Assembly (NCBI RefSeq): GCF_000227135.1
Contig: NC_018237.1
Location: forward strand, 442,149-506,148
Direction of reading: 5' to 3'
Origin: Leishmania donovani
Lineage: Eukaryota; Euglenozoa; Kinetoplastea; Trypanosomatida; Trypanosomatidae
DNA: 64,000 nt
The notes below the pieces were generated by a model. That model was not told where the DNA came from and did no database searches. It saw nothing but the letters and a program-made list of their open reading frames with translations. Each line of letters starts with the position of its first letter. The first letter of the stretch is position 1. The position numbers were made by a program, and so were the translations under genes. Shown here one piece after another: positions 49,978-59,991 of the stretch.

Positions 49978-51010
49978 CTCTCACTCTCTCTACACGCCTA
50001 TGTCTGCGTGCTTGTCCCTGAGCAGATCACTCGATGGCGAGTGAGAAAGAGTGACTGCGTGCGTGTGTTGTGCGTTCAGAGGGAGAAGAGCGTGTAGAAG
50101 AGTGCGAGGGAGGGGAGATCACGCGAAGAACGAAGAGACGCAAGCACACAAACTGAACAAGCCTTTCTATTGAGGAAAGTATACTTCCTTCTCTGCATGT
50201 GCAGGCGGCACACACAGCCGCATCCGACAGCCGCCAGCACACCGAGCACGCATAGCAAAGACAAACGAGGTAAGAAGATCGGAGGAGGATGGGGAGGAGT
50301 AGCGGTGCCACTGCACACGAAGCACACGCGGCAGTGTCCGTACCAAACGCACGCAAGCAGGGAGGGTGGAGAAGAGGAGGGCGGGGGTGGGAAAGCAGAG
50401 CCACGCCCCCCCCCTCAGGGCTGGCCAGACACCGAATGATACGCTCGTTGCCACGTAAAGCAGGTGACGAAAGGCGTAAACGCTACAGGTTTACTGTACC
50501 TTGATCTCATCCTGCACGTCCTGGAACACACCAAGAGCGAGAGGGGCGCAAACAAACGCATCCTGTACAGAGTTGCCAGCGTAGTCACTGGCGCCTGTGT
50601 GTGTGTGTGTGTGCACCCGTCACTAACCGCGGCATCGCAAGGATGGGGGTGGGGTGGGAGCGTTGGCGGGACGACTCATTAGGTGCATCATCTCATGGTT
50701 GTTTCGCCTTTCGTGCACCACACTTGCATACACCAAAGGGAGGGGAGGAGAGGGGGAGAGGCAGCAACACAGCCGAGGAAAGGAAACGGCAACAGCAAAG
50801 ACAGAAACACCACACGAAGGACAGCCAAAAGAGTCAGCAAAAGAGGGAAGGCGCGTGTGCACGCACAAACAGCTACGCATCGCCCCCCCCCCCCTCACAC
50901 ACACGCACAGAAAAGGCAGAGACACAGCGATGATGATGAGAGGGTAAACATCCACAACGAAGCCCGAAAGAGCGCACGTACACGCACAACGAGACGGGAG
51001 AGAAAGAAAA

Positions 51011-51203
51011 GCACAGACACATAAACCCCCACACACACCGNNNNNNNNNNNNNNNNNNNNNNNNNNNNNNNNNNNNNNNNNNNNNNNNNNNNNNNNNNNN
51101 NNNNNNNNNNNNNNNNNNNNNNNNNNNNNNNNNNNNNNNNNTGTGTGTGTGTGTGTGTATACAGGGGGGGGGCCGGTGTGTGTGGGGGTTTATGTGTCTG
51201 TGC
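51011..51203. repeat. 30-bp perfect inverted repeat flanking an N gap
   Basis: Positions 51011-51040, ending at the first N, are the exact reverse complement of 51174-51203 on the other side of the gap. The arm contains a CACAGACACATAAACCCCC core. Between the arms lie the Ns, a TG repeat and a G-run. It is either a true inverted repeat that blocked sequencing, or a fold-back error at a contig end. Confidence 0.92.
51041..51141. other. Assembly gap (101 N)
   Basis: Unsequenced stretch of uncertain true length in an intergenic region, bordered by CA/TG-rich DNA. Confidence 0.95.
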
Positions 51204-52503
51204 CAGGTGATGCTGGTAGGGTACATGCACAAGCACACAAGAAGGAAGGGTAGAGGACAAGCGCATGGATCTCAGCAGCAGCAGAAAAAACAACAACAAA
51301 AAGATGCAAGCATAACGACGGCACAGCAATAACAATGGGGATCAGAGAGAGTGCATGTATGCATGTGTGTACGCATGTGTGTGTGTGCGCGCGCGCTGAT
51401 GTATGCGTGGGAGACATCCAAAACACAGACACACATACACGTGCATCTCTCTCTCTCTCTCGATATATACACATATATATGTGCGTACACACCTGCATGT
51501 GCCCATTAGCGGAGAGGCGCTGTCTTTCTTTCGCTCTTTGCATTCGTTCCCGTCTCTTGCTGCTGTTTCTTCTTCGCAAGCCCGCTTGCCTCCATCATCA
51601 CCCGTGTTAGATTCACGCGCGTCAGTCACTGGGAGTAGCCGTGCGTGTGCGTGCGCGCAAGGGTGATGGCGTACACGTACGCTCAAGAAGCAGAGCACAC
51701 AAACAGAGCACAAGCGCGCGCAGTTCTTGCTGAAGGAGGAAGGGCGAGAAGCGCTGCGACACACACATACACATACACAGAGACACACAGACACGCCCAA
51801 CGGCTACGGCCGTGGCGTGGTTAGTGAAGTAGGCCTGAATGGAGAGGGGGTGCCACGTGGTAAGGCAATACATCTAAGGAAGGAAGGAGGGGTGCGGTGG
51901 GGAGTGGGGCGAGCCCAAAAAGGGGCGAGTGTGGGAGAAACGAACTGAGACGCACAACCCCACCCTACACACCCACACACACGCAGAGACCAGAAGCGAA
52001 AGAACAGCGCAAAGAAGGCTGCGCGAGATACGCCTCAGTTGCAGGCAAGATGATGTGAAGCGCCGACATATGCCGAGAACGGCCACATGAAGATTCCCGC
52101 TACGTCTCCTCTCCCCACCGTGCCCCCTTCCTTGGCTAATCCACACCGAGTGAGAGGGAAAAGAAAAGCAAGAAAAGAGAGGGAGAGTTATCAAGCAGGC
52201 AGGCAGACGCAAGCGGTACCAACAACAAAAAAAAAAGGGAGAGAAGACGGGGGGGGGGGCCAAAGAAACACCGCATGGGAGGGAGAAGCGAGAGCAGAGA
52301 GGCGGCGACACCAGCGCCGCTTACACATCCACGCCAACCACGCTCTCTTTTCCGCAACACCAGTTCCTCAGACATCGCCCTAGAAGGGTTCCCACTTGAC
52401 AGGCAGCCGTGCCTGTGAACGTTTCTCCGTGTGCGCGTGTTTTCGGTTCTAACTGTGTCTGCCATTCAAGGTAGTGTTATACTGCCATTGTGGGTGCTCA
52501 CGA

Positions 52504-53154
52504 CTAGCAGCACTTGCTCTCCTTGCGGTTGCTCCGCTGGCGATCGAAGTTAACGCTCTGAGAGCGGCCAGCTGCGTTGTCTCCAGCCGTCGGTGTCTTG
52601 CCGTTGCGCTCCTTCATGTCCTCGAAGATGAACTTGGTGATCTGCTGGAAAGCCGTCTGCACATTCTCCTTCTCCTTGGCGCTCGTCTCGATGAAGGCCA
52701 TGTTGTGTTGCTGAGCCCAGGCTACCGCCTCCTCGCGCGTCACCTGGCGGCTGGAGCGCGCCTCATCGCTTTTGCACCCCACCAGCAGACACGGGATACC
52801 GGGGAGAGCCTGCTGCTTCACGCGTTCCATCCACTGCTCTAGGTGTATAAAGGACGGGCGGTGGGTGAGGTCGAAGCAGAGCAGCACCCCATTGGCGCCG
52901 CGGTAGAACGCCGTGGCGACGGACTGGAAGCGCTCCTGGCCGGCCGTGTCCCAAATCTGAAGGCGGACGCGCTTGTCCATGTAGTTCATCTGGTGCATGC
53001 GAAAGTCGATGGCGATGGTGGAGGCGTAGTCCTTGTAGAAGACATCTTCGGAGAGACGCACCGTCAAGGATGACTTGCCTACGCCACTGTCACCAATGAC
53101 AATGATCTTGAAGATGTAGTCGCAGTCACCGCCGGGCGTGTTGGGGTTGGCCAT
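52504..53154 (-). CDS. Rab-family small GTPase, Rab1-like
   Basis: Small GTPase of 216 residues acting in vesicle traffic, probably ER-Golgi given its Rab1-like sequence. G1 is GDSGVGKSS (21-29), the switch I effector segment YASTIAIDF (43-51), and G3 WDTAGQERF (68-76) keeps the catalytic Gln. G5 is ETSAK (156-160). The C-terminus KESKCC carries the double cysteine for geranylgeranylation. Oddity: the guanine-specificity motif NKxD is CKSD (127-130), with Cys in place of Asn, and switch I has Ala where Rab1 has Gly. The next gene upstream is a more divergent Rab sharing the Cys change. T. brucei has two adjacent Rab genes (a Rab1 paralogue and RabX1) at the syntenic place, from memory. Start MANPNTPGGDCDYIFKIIV at 53154. 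Confidence 0.92.
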   Translation of the reverse strand: MANPNTPGGDCDYIFKIIVIGDSGVGKSSLTVRLSEDVFYKDYASTIAIDFRMHQMNYMDKRVRLQIWDTAGQERFQSVATAFYRGANGVLLCFDLTHRPSFIHLEQWMERVKQQALPGIPCLLVGCKSDEARSSRQVTREEAVAWAQQHNMAFIETSAKEKENVQTAFQQITKFIFEDMKERNGKTPTAGDNAAGRSQSVNFDRQRSNRKESKCC

Positions 53155-54923
53155 GATCACGGTGGGGAAGACGAGGGGTGAAGTCGGTGGTCCAAGGGGC
53201 GTGTATGCGTTTTCCTCGTATATACGTGGCCTATAGACGACGCGCACTTGTGTTCGACAAGGAAGTGGACGAAAGGGGGTGGGGGCACACGGGGGAGCCA
53301 AAGGGGGCGGTGCACTGGTGTGTAGGGTACAGGTGGCGTAGCTTGTTTGTGGAGCTTCCTGGTGCCACGGCGTCGTATCGACTGGTGTCTAGGAGGGATG
53401 GAGGGGCCAGAGAGAGAGAGGGAGAGAGCAAGAAGAGCAAGAAAAGACACGTGTGTGAGTGCGTGCGGTTGTCCGTATGTGCAAGAGAGAGACACGGCGC
53501 GCGCAAGTGTGGAGGCACGGCGGGGATATGGTGTAGATACTCGAAGGAAGAGAACTGCACAGAGGAAAGGGAGACGAGGACTTGGAAGCAAAGGAGAGGG
53601 CGTGCGCTCCGGATGCACATGCACACACACAAACAAAACACACGCATGCATGGCAATGTAGGATTGCTCAGAAGGCGGGTGTGCGCGCGCGTTTGAAGGA
53701 AGGGGAGGGGGGACCGCCCAGCCGCTGCGGAGAAGAGACTGACCTGCCTCCCTCGAGTGTGCGTGTTTGCAGCTGCACGCCTGCATCAAATGAAGCGACG
53801 TGAACTATGAAGTCCCCGTTCACAGCCCTGCGCACTCTCCCTCGTCACCGGCGCAAGAGCAGCAGTGCGGTATGAAGGGGACGAGGCGCAGGTTTCTCGT
53901 TTTGCGACCCCTTCGTTGTGTGTGTGTGTGTGTGCGTGTGCGTGTGTGTGTGTGCCGGGAGAGAGGAACAGAAGCACGGGAAAAAGGGACGAGAGTCAAC
54001 GAGCCACAGACATGCCCCCTCCCCCCGCACACTGCGCGTCCTCAGATACAAGACCACACAAACATACATACAGAAAACAGGTTATAATACCGGGAGTGGG
54101 AGGACGATGACAACAGCATTACGTCGAGAGGAGGGGGAGGGCAAGAAAAAAAAAGAAAAACGACGAAGAACGGCGAGACGGCACCACACACGGACACGGA
54201 CGGCAGGAGAGGGAGGTTAGGGGTGAAGAGAGAGCAGCAGCCGCCTCCTCCTAATCTCAGCGGAGAATAGGCAAGGGTCCAAACAAGAGAGAGTGTGCCA
54301 GAGCGGGGCAACGCCAAGCAAGCACGCATTATCAACGGCGGGGGAGGGAAGGCGAGGGGGAGAGGAAAATACAGGGTTGAAGCGAAAGAAGGCATCACGG
54401 GCACACAGCTGGAAATTATGACGGCAGGTACTTATGTGAAACTCACCATCGCGCCGGCGAAAGGTCGTGTCGTAAAGAGAGTTGGTGGGAAGGGGAGGGC
54501 CAGCAACTGCTGTCGGCGGTTGTACGGGCCGTTCAGTCACGTCAGCCACCACGCACAACTGAAGCAGCGGCGACAAAACGAAAAAAGAAGAGGTGCGTTC
54601 GATTACTCTCGCACCCGTGTATGAAGCAGCAGTGCTGTGATGGAAACATCGAGCCGCTGCAGCCAGAGCCCTTGCCGATGGAGGAGGCAACATCAGCAGC
54701 AGCGACCGCAGAAGCGCCATGTAGTCCTCGTACGACCAGCCTGGTCGGCTGTCGCGACGTGTTTTGCCCTTTTGTCGGCCAAGTCCCATTCACTTCTCTG
54801 TTGTGTCCTCTCTTCGTCTCCGCCATACGCCAAACACCTCGCCGGATCCCTTTAGCGTCCACTTTCTCTGTTCTGCCGTGCGTTCTTCACGAGCATACTA
54901 CACACCCTCCGCTCTGTATCTGC
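53155..54923. other. Intergenic region between tandem Rab genes
   Basis: 1.8 kb spacer. It contains a TG microsatellite at about 53916-53954, an A-run near 54147-54156 and purine-rich plus-strand DNA. No gene is supported. Confidence 0.55.
53916..53954. repeat. TG dinucleotide microsatellite
   Basis: About 18 TG units with a few CG interruptions. Confidence 0.9.
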
Positions 54924-55595
54924 TCAGTTGGCGCAGCACTGGCGCTTCTTCTGCTTCTCCTCCTCCTCCTCCACAAGCAGGCGGCCACCGGGGCCGAGGA
55001 TGCGGCCCGCGTGCTTGGCGCCTGGATTCGCTACGGAGGCGATGTACGTGGCGAGCTGCTGAAACGCCTGCGATACGTTTGTGTTCTCCTTCGCGCTCGT
55101 CTCGAGGTAGCAGAGGCAGCTGTGGTACCGCGCCCACGCGTCCGCCTCGCTCTTGGCTATTTGGCGATGACTCCCCAGGACGATTCCCTCACCCTGCTCG
55201 TCGAGGTGGCTCTCTACGAGGTCCAGCTTGCACCCAACCAGGATGAGAGGCGGCACCACCGGCGAGTACCGCTCTAGCCGCTCATACCACTGATCGAGAT
55301 CCTCGAAGGACTGCCGATTCGTAAGGTCGAAGCACAGTAGCGCGCCCTGGCAGTTGCGGTAGAAGGCGGTCGTGAGCGTGACGAAATCGTCCTGCCCGCT
55401 CGTGTCCCAGACCTGCAGCCGCACGCAGCGCGGCCTCTTTTCGAGGGTGTTGCAGCTACTGTACTTGAAGTCCATCCCTAAGGTGGGGACGAGGTCGGGG
55501 TAGAACGCACCATCGCAGAATCGGGACGTGATGTTGCTCTTCCCTACACTAACGCTCCCAATCACGATGATCTTGTATGCCAAATCTTCCTCCAT
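54924..55595 (-). CDS. Divergent Rab-like GTPase, RabX1-type
   Basis: Divergent Rab-like GTPase of 223 residues. G1 is GSVSVGKSN (13-21), retaining GKS; switch I contains VPTLGMDF; G3 is WDTSGQDDF (63-71), with Ser for Ala and DD for the usual ER; G5 is ETSAK (165-169). The NKxD motif is CKLD (122-125), as in the neighbouring gene. A 10-15 residue insertion (VESHLDEQGEGIVLGSHR) follows it. The C-terminus is acidic then basic, ending KKRQCCAN, so cysteines sit near but not at the end. The segments ALLCFDLTNRQSFEDLDQW here and VLLCFDLTHRPSFIHLEQW next door suggest that the two are old tandem duplicates. It probably corresponds to trypanosome RabX1 (from memory of synteny). Start MEEDLAYKIIVIG at 55595. 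Confidence 0.9.
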   Translation of the reverse strand: MEEDLAYKIIVIGSVSVGKSNITSRFCDGAFYPDLVPTLGMDFKYSSCNTLEKRPRCVRLQVWDTSGQDDFVTLTTAFYRNCQGALLCFDLTNRQSFEDLDQWYERLERYSPVVPPLILVGCKLDLVESHLDEQGEGIVLGSHRQIAKSEADAWARYHSCLCYLETSAKENTNVSQAFQQLATYIASVANPGAKHAGRILGPGGRLLVEEEEEKQKKRQCCAN

Positions 55596-55952
55596 CGTAT
55601 TTTGCTCGTCGGCGTTCGGCCTCGTCCGTTTCTACGCTGTTGCGCCTAGCTGAATAACTATGGTGGAGGTGGGGATGACTGCAACCGAGATGACACTCGT
55701 TTTTCAAGTCGAGTGTGGCAAAGAACCGAGGAGAGCGCGGCCAAGGCAGGGAGCGAGGAGCGGTGATGCGCAATACAGTGTACCTCCGGTGGTACTCAGA
55801 ACAGCAGCACGAAGCGGCAGTAGTTCCGACGAGGGCACGCAGCACTAAAGAGCGCTTGAAAGGGATGCACAAAGGAGGACGGGGCGTCGGTGTGTGCGCG
55901 GTTCAAGGAGGAAGAGCTGCAGGGGAGTGCAGAGAGAGAGACACACGCACAT

Positions 55953-55982
55953 ACACGCATACATGTGCACATGTATGCGTGT
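55953..55982. repeat. 30-bp perfect palindrome
   Basis: The two halves, ACACGCATACATGTG and its exact complement, meet with no spacer. It lies about 360 bp upstream of the RabX1-like start codon, at the edge of a CA-rich tract. Confidence 0.92.
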
Positions 55983-56713
55983 CGGGCGAAGCAGACAAGT
56001 GAGGACGGAGCGGAAAGGGCACAGAGACACGCCAGCTCTGACGCTTACACAAGCTCAACAACAAAGGAGAAGAGAGGGTCGCAGCAGCTGAAAAAAGAAA
56101 AACAGAACAGAAGAAAGTGGGTGGGTAGGTAGGCCAGCAGCAGACCAGGGAGTGGGAAGGGAGAGGGTGGGCTCTGGGAGGGTCTGTGGCGCACTGTCAG
56201 TGTTGCCACCAATATACACCCAGACACACTCTCTCCTCTTGTGATGATAGACCACAGCAGTGATGGCGGCAGCAATGGACAGCAAGCACTCGCTCTCGCG
56301 CTCTGCGGCGTTGCCTTGCCGTTGGTGACTTCGTATTGCGTGTGCTGTTTGCGTATGTTTGCCGATGAGAGAGGGGGGTGAGGGGGGTGGGGGGCGTTTC
56401 CTTACATGCATAAAAGGAGGCGGGAGATACACAGGCGACCGTAGACCAATAGGTACGCGTGACACCGCCTGCGCGTATGCGCGGCCGTGTGTGCCCGTGC
56501 ATCCATAATAAGTGCATCTACGCTAGTGCGCGCTGTGCTCTGGCAAGCATGCGGAAAACATCCGTGGGCGGGACAGGCAGCGTTAGAGGTGGCGGCGGCG
56601 TACTCGTCCTTTTCGCGTGCGGACAGACGCGGGACTGCGCGGGAGAGAAAAAAATTTATATTGTTTCTTAAGAGTTCATTCGATCAGAGGATATGAGTCC
56701 AGCTCCCCTCTAT

Positions 56714-57230
56714 CCGGCCTTGTCACAGCGTCCCCATCGCGTGGTGCCATGCAACAGCAGACAAGTGCTACCGCAATGCCCACGTGGGCACCGCAGCACA
56801 GCCTCTGCCTCACACTCTGCCCGCCCCCCTGCCTCGCAGGTCAGGTCGCCTCACAGCCGCTCCCATGGTGCCGGCAGCCACCTGATGCATCCCCCTCGAG
56901 GTGGCTCAGGCGCCCCACACCTGCAGGCAGTGCCAGGGCGGGGTGAAGATGCATTGGAGTGGCATTGGCACTGTGCCCATGATGTGGATGGCACACGCGT
57001 GTTCGCTGTCTCAGGCCGGTCCAACGCAACGCCGTCCACCACCCCACCGCCGACATCAGCAGCCATGCATCGCTCTGGCATCCTCAACCGCGTGGGTGAT
57101 TGTCGCTGGCACAACCAGAGGTGGCTTGACATCGACAGGGGTCAAGAGGGCGCCTGGCTTCCCCCCACGCAGAGTCGGGGTACTGAGCCCTGACACCACA
57201 CACGGAGAGGGGTATCCCTACGTCAGCAGG
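56714..57230 (-). mobile_element. SIDER-like degenerate retroposon, copy 2
   Basis: Homologous in full length to copy 1 at 2697-3161, read on the opposite strand. Shared blocks on the minus strand include TGACGTAGGG...CTCCGTG, TCTGGTTGTGCCAG, GTGCCATCCACAT then ATGGGCACAGTGCCA, GCCACCTCGAG, GGCTGTGAGGCG and GCACCACGCGATGG then GGCCGG. It lies about 330 bp after the stop codon of the small membrane protein, in the sense orientation, so it would be in that mRNA's 3' UTR, the usual setting of Leishmania SIDER elements that lower mRNA stability. No coding capacity is left. Confidence 0.75.
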
Positions 57231-57557
57231 GCATGTGGCGAAAACGAGCTTAAACATCTGGATTAGTGGAAAGAGCATGGAGGTAGCGCAGAGCAGCGGA
57301 TGCCTTGAAGAGGCAGAGATACACAGGAAGAGGATGGGTACCCACCGGTGCGTGAAAGCAGCTGAACGCTTGTTGTGGTGGTTGACTGCTGTGCATGGAT
57401 TGGAGCATCACACATACTCATGCAGGCATGTGCATCCATATGCGTCACAGGAGCGGAGGCATCGGCGAGACCTTGCCCTCATCTCTCGGCAGAGAGAGAG
57501 ACGCAATGGGAGAAGCGTTCAACAAGTTTACAGGAAAAGGAGGATGCGCGATGCACT

Positions 57558-57980
57558 CTACCGGTACCAGGTGGGGTGCGCCTCCTCCAATTTCTGCCGG
57601 AGACAGTGCACACGCGGTGCCTTGTACGGCGGCGAGTTCACAAGTGTAAGGATATGAAAGGCGACGCCGGCAAACAGGCCAAGGGCCATCACAATGAATA
57701 CGACAACGCGCACCGGCAAGAACTTATCAATGACATCTGTGTTTGATGGCAGCTGACGTTCTCGGTAGTAGGTCGCAGGCACTACCGCGGTGGTGTTGGC
57801 GGCAGGGCCATGCGGACTTGTCAGGATGCAGCCGTACACAATGAAGGGCAGCACGGTGCAGCCGAGAATGATGAACAGGGCTGACTGTGGGGCTAAGTAG
57901 GAGCCCACGAGCGCAATAAGTATGGCCACACCAACGGTGACGAGTACCGCGAAGGTACCTGCGCCGACACCCAGTATCAT
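57558..57980 (-). CDS. Small membrane protein (140 aa)
   Basis: Not firmly recognised. Three clear hydrophobic segments: about 5-30 (VGAGTFAVLVTVGVAILIAL), 32-52 (LAPQSALFIILGCTVLPFIV) and 91-113 (FLPVRVVVFIVMALGLFAGV). A hydrophilic loop (about 56-88, with TSPHGPAANTTAVVPATYYR) separates the second and third, and a short basic tail ends EEAHPTWYR. The size and the first two helices recall small endosomal proteins of the Vps55/OB-RGRP type, but the match is weak. The longest frame begins with TTG; the ATG MILGVGAGTF at 57980 is used. Third-position GC is slightly low for the window, which is common in membrane proteins. Confidence 0.72.
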   Translation of the reverse strand: MILGVGAGTFAVLVTVGVAILIALVGSYLAPQSALFIILGCTVLPFIVYGCILTSPHGPAANTTAVVPATYYRERQLPSNTDVIDKFLPVRVVVFIVMALGLFAGVAFHILTLVNSPPYKAPRVHCLRQKLEEAHPTWYR

Positions 57981-59212
57981 CCTTTGCAAGCGTAACGGGG
58001 TGGGGTGGGTGGGAGAGCGCCGCGGTACGTGCAGGTCTATCTATCTGTGTGCTTGCGTGTATGTTGTCCCTCCGACGAGGAGGGTGTTGACTCTATGAAG
58101 ACGACTTGCTCAATGTCACCCCTGTCCAAGTACACACACACACACACATACATCCACTGAGACACAAGGGCATAGCAGCAAGACTAGTGCACAAAAAGAA
58201 GTGCTCGCACGGATCAGTGTGCGCTCGCAGGATGGTGAGAGGCTCCCAGCGCACACCCAACATGAAAGAAACACGAGAAGGGTAAGACGGCCTATGAGAG
58301 AGCAGCTCCCAGGATACTGAAAGAGGCAACGGCGGACGGGGAGAAGCGCAAAGAGGGGAAAAAGAGGGTGGAGGCTCTATGGAGCCAACGTCCTCTGGAG
58401 GCCGCGCCGCGACGTCACGACGCACACATGCACACTCACAAATAAAAGCAAGGGCACCGTGAGAGGAATAGAGCGAGGAGGATGGGCGTGATACAAGCGT
58501 ATTAATTGTCTGGACTAGAGAGCACCAGCACCGCGACATTCTTGCAAGTCGAATGGCCATAGGGCTGACGCAGATGCAGTAGCAGCAGAGGGCGAAGAAA
58601 GGGGAAGAGAGGCCTCTCCATGTGCGCAACAGCACAAACACGGGTGCAGACGGAGAGGTCTCGGCCCACATGGTGCCCATGCCACCTACTTCGTCCTTTC
58701 GCCCTTTCCCTCTGTGCTGACCTCCGCCGCGTGGGACGCGTGTGTACTGCAAACACAGAAAGCAGCAACATCTTCGAATGCTCGACACGTGAAGCCTCGG
58801 TGTGGCCCTCTGGGATGCTCATGCTCTTTCTTTGAGGCAAAACAACAGTGCGCCCAATTCAGCATCAACTCTCCTGTACAACTGTGTGTCTGCCTGCATA
58901 TCGGTGTCGCCTTCTGTACAGAAAGAAGCACCGCGTGGGCGATGACCACACACGCAAACCTACTTCAGAGACGAGGAGGAGGCGTGATTAGTGACATGGT
59001 GGAGAGGGAGAGAAACAAAGAGAGACGCAGAGGACCGCACAGATGAGGTGAATGACGTGAAGACGCCCTACAGAGAGACACACACCCACACACACGCGCA
59101 CGCAAACGCACACAGCGAGCTTGGACCGGCTCTTATTTTCGGCGTGCCCGTGTATTCCCCCTCACACACGAAAAAGGCAACCAAAGCATACACCCACGCA
59201 GCCACAGCTCAC
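57981..59212. other. Intergenic region, no gene confirmed
   Basis: 1.2 kb with a CA repeat near 58130-58150. A 231-residue minus-strand frame at 58093-58788 exists, but its Cys/Ser/Pro-biased composition and repeat-derived end do not look like a protein. Nothing else was seen. Confidence 0.5.
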
Positions 59213-59692
59213 CTACCGCTGCAGCACTGCTGCTAAGCCCTGGCCGCCTGGGACGAACCGTGCTGTCATTGAATCGGGGCATGCGTCTTGCGGGCACTTC
59301 TTGTCCTTCCTCGCCCCTCCTCCACACATGTGCTGCGAGATCGGTGCCAGACGGACGCGAGTGGGCTGCACGCCTTCATCCAAGTGGTCCGTGTGCAGGG
59401 TCCTGCTCGATAGTGGAGGCGGCGGCATCTGCCGTGCGGGTCGTAGGGGGATGTCGACCTGCCGTCTCAGACCAATAGCAAGCTCCGTGATCCATGCAGT
59501 TGGTGTCGACTCCTCTGCCGCTGACGATTCGGCAAGCTTGTGAACGTTGATGTGGTGTTCCCATCCACAATGACCGACGACAGACTGAAATGAGAGGTGT
59601 ACGCGACGGGCCAGCAGTGCCAGCATTCGGGTCCGAGATACGCCTCCACATGCCGTCCTCCACCGCTGTAGGTCCCGCCGTGAGAGCGCCAT
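59213..59692 (-). CDS. Doubtful small ORF (159 aa)
   Basis: An open frame whose part from MALSRRDLQRWRTACGGVSR onward looks more protein-like than its surroundings. It continues RMLALLARRVHLSFQSVVGH, then TPTAWITELAIGLRRQVDIP, and ends in a Pro/Gly/Cys-rich tail. The basic N-terminus could be a mitochondrial signal. A pyrimidine tract lies directly upstream on the minus strand, but the first AG after it falls inside the ORF, which would shift the start to the second Met. By eye, third-position GC is only about 65%, below the ~80% seen in a sample of the first Rab gene, so this may be a chance ORF. An in-frame ATG at 59878 would extend it to 221 residues. No family recognised. Confidence 0.35.
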   Translation of the reverse strand: MALSRRDLQRWRTACGGVSRTRMLALLARRVHLSFQSVVGHCGWEHHINVHKLAESSAAEESTPTAWITELAIGLRRQVDIPLRPARQMPPPPLSSRTLHTDHLDEGVQPTRVRLAPISQHMCGGGARKDKKCPQDACPDSMTARFVPGGQGLAAVLQR

Positions 59693-59991
59693 GAGAAGAA
59701 AGTGCGCAACACGAAGAAGACAAAGAAAAGATCCCGTGTGGCCGCAGCTGGCAAACACGGACCTGCGCTCACAGAAGAGGGCACGGTCACAATATACATG
59801 GGCTTCGAGAGCAGCATCCTGCCATAGCACCGGCACACGCGGACACCTATAGTCGAGCAAACAATGCAGTTGGTACATCTTCTAAAAACGGAGGAAAAAC
59901 ACACGCAAAAGGAAGGCGAGACTCACTGGGTCAACAGCAAGCAGCAACATGCCTCTGCCAGCGTCAGCCAAAGCCGCCGCACACGTAGCGA

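Larger units (their letters stand above)
49978..52503. other. Long intergenic region with gap and inverted repeat
   Basis: 2.5 kb between the first Rab gene and CFAP45. It contains TG repeats (50598-50612, 51142-51158), C- and G-runs (50883-50893, 51164-51172), an assembly gap and a CA/TA-rich block near 51424-51482. No credible gene was seen. In transcript sense it is the 3' UTR of the Rab gene and the 5' flank of CFAP45. Confidence 0.6.
55596..57557. other. Intergenic region with palindrome and SIDER-like copy
   Basis: 2.0 kb between the small membrane protein and the RabX1-like gene. It contains a 30-bp palindrome and the second SIDER-like element, both listed separately, plus an AT-rich stretch (56646-56680) just beyond the element's 3' end. 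No credible gene was seen. Confidence 0.6.

Noticed and set aside
58093..58788. Minus-strand ORF of 231 codons
   Set aside because: Biased composition and a terminus derived from a CA repeat; no similarity recognised.
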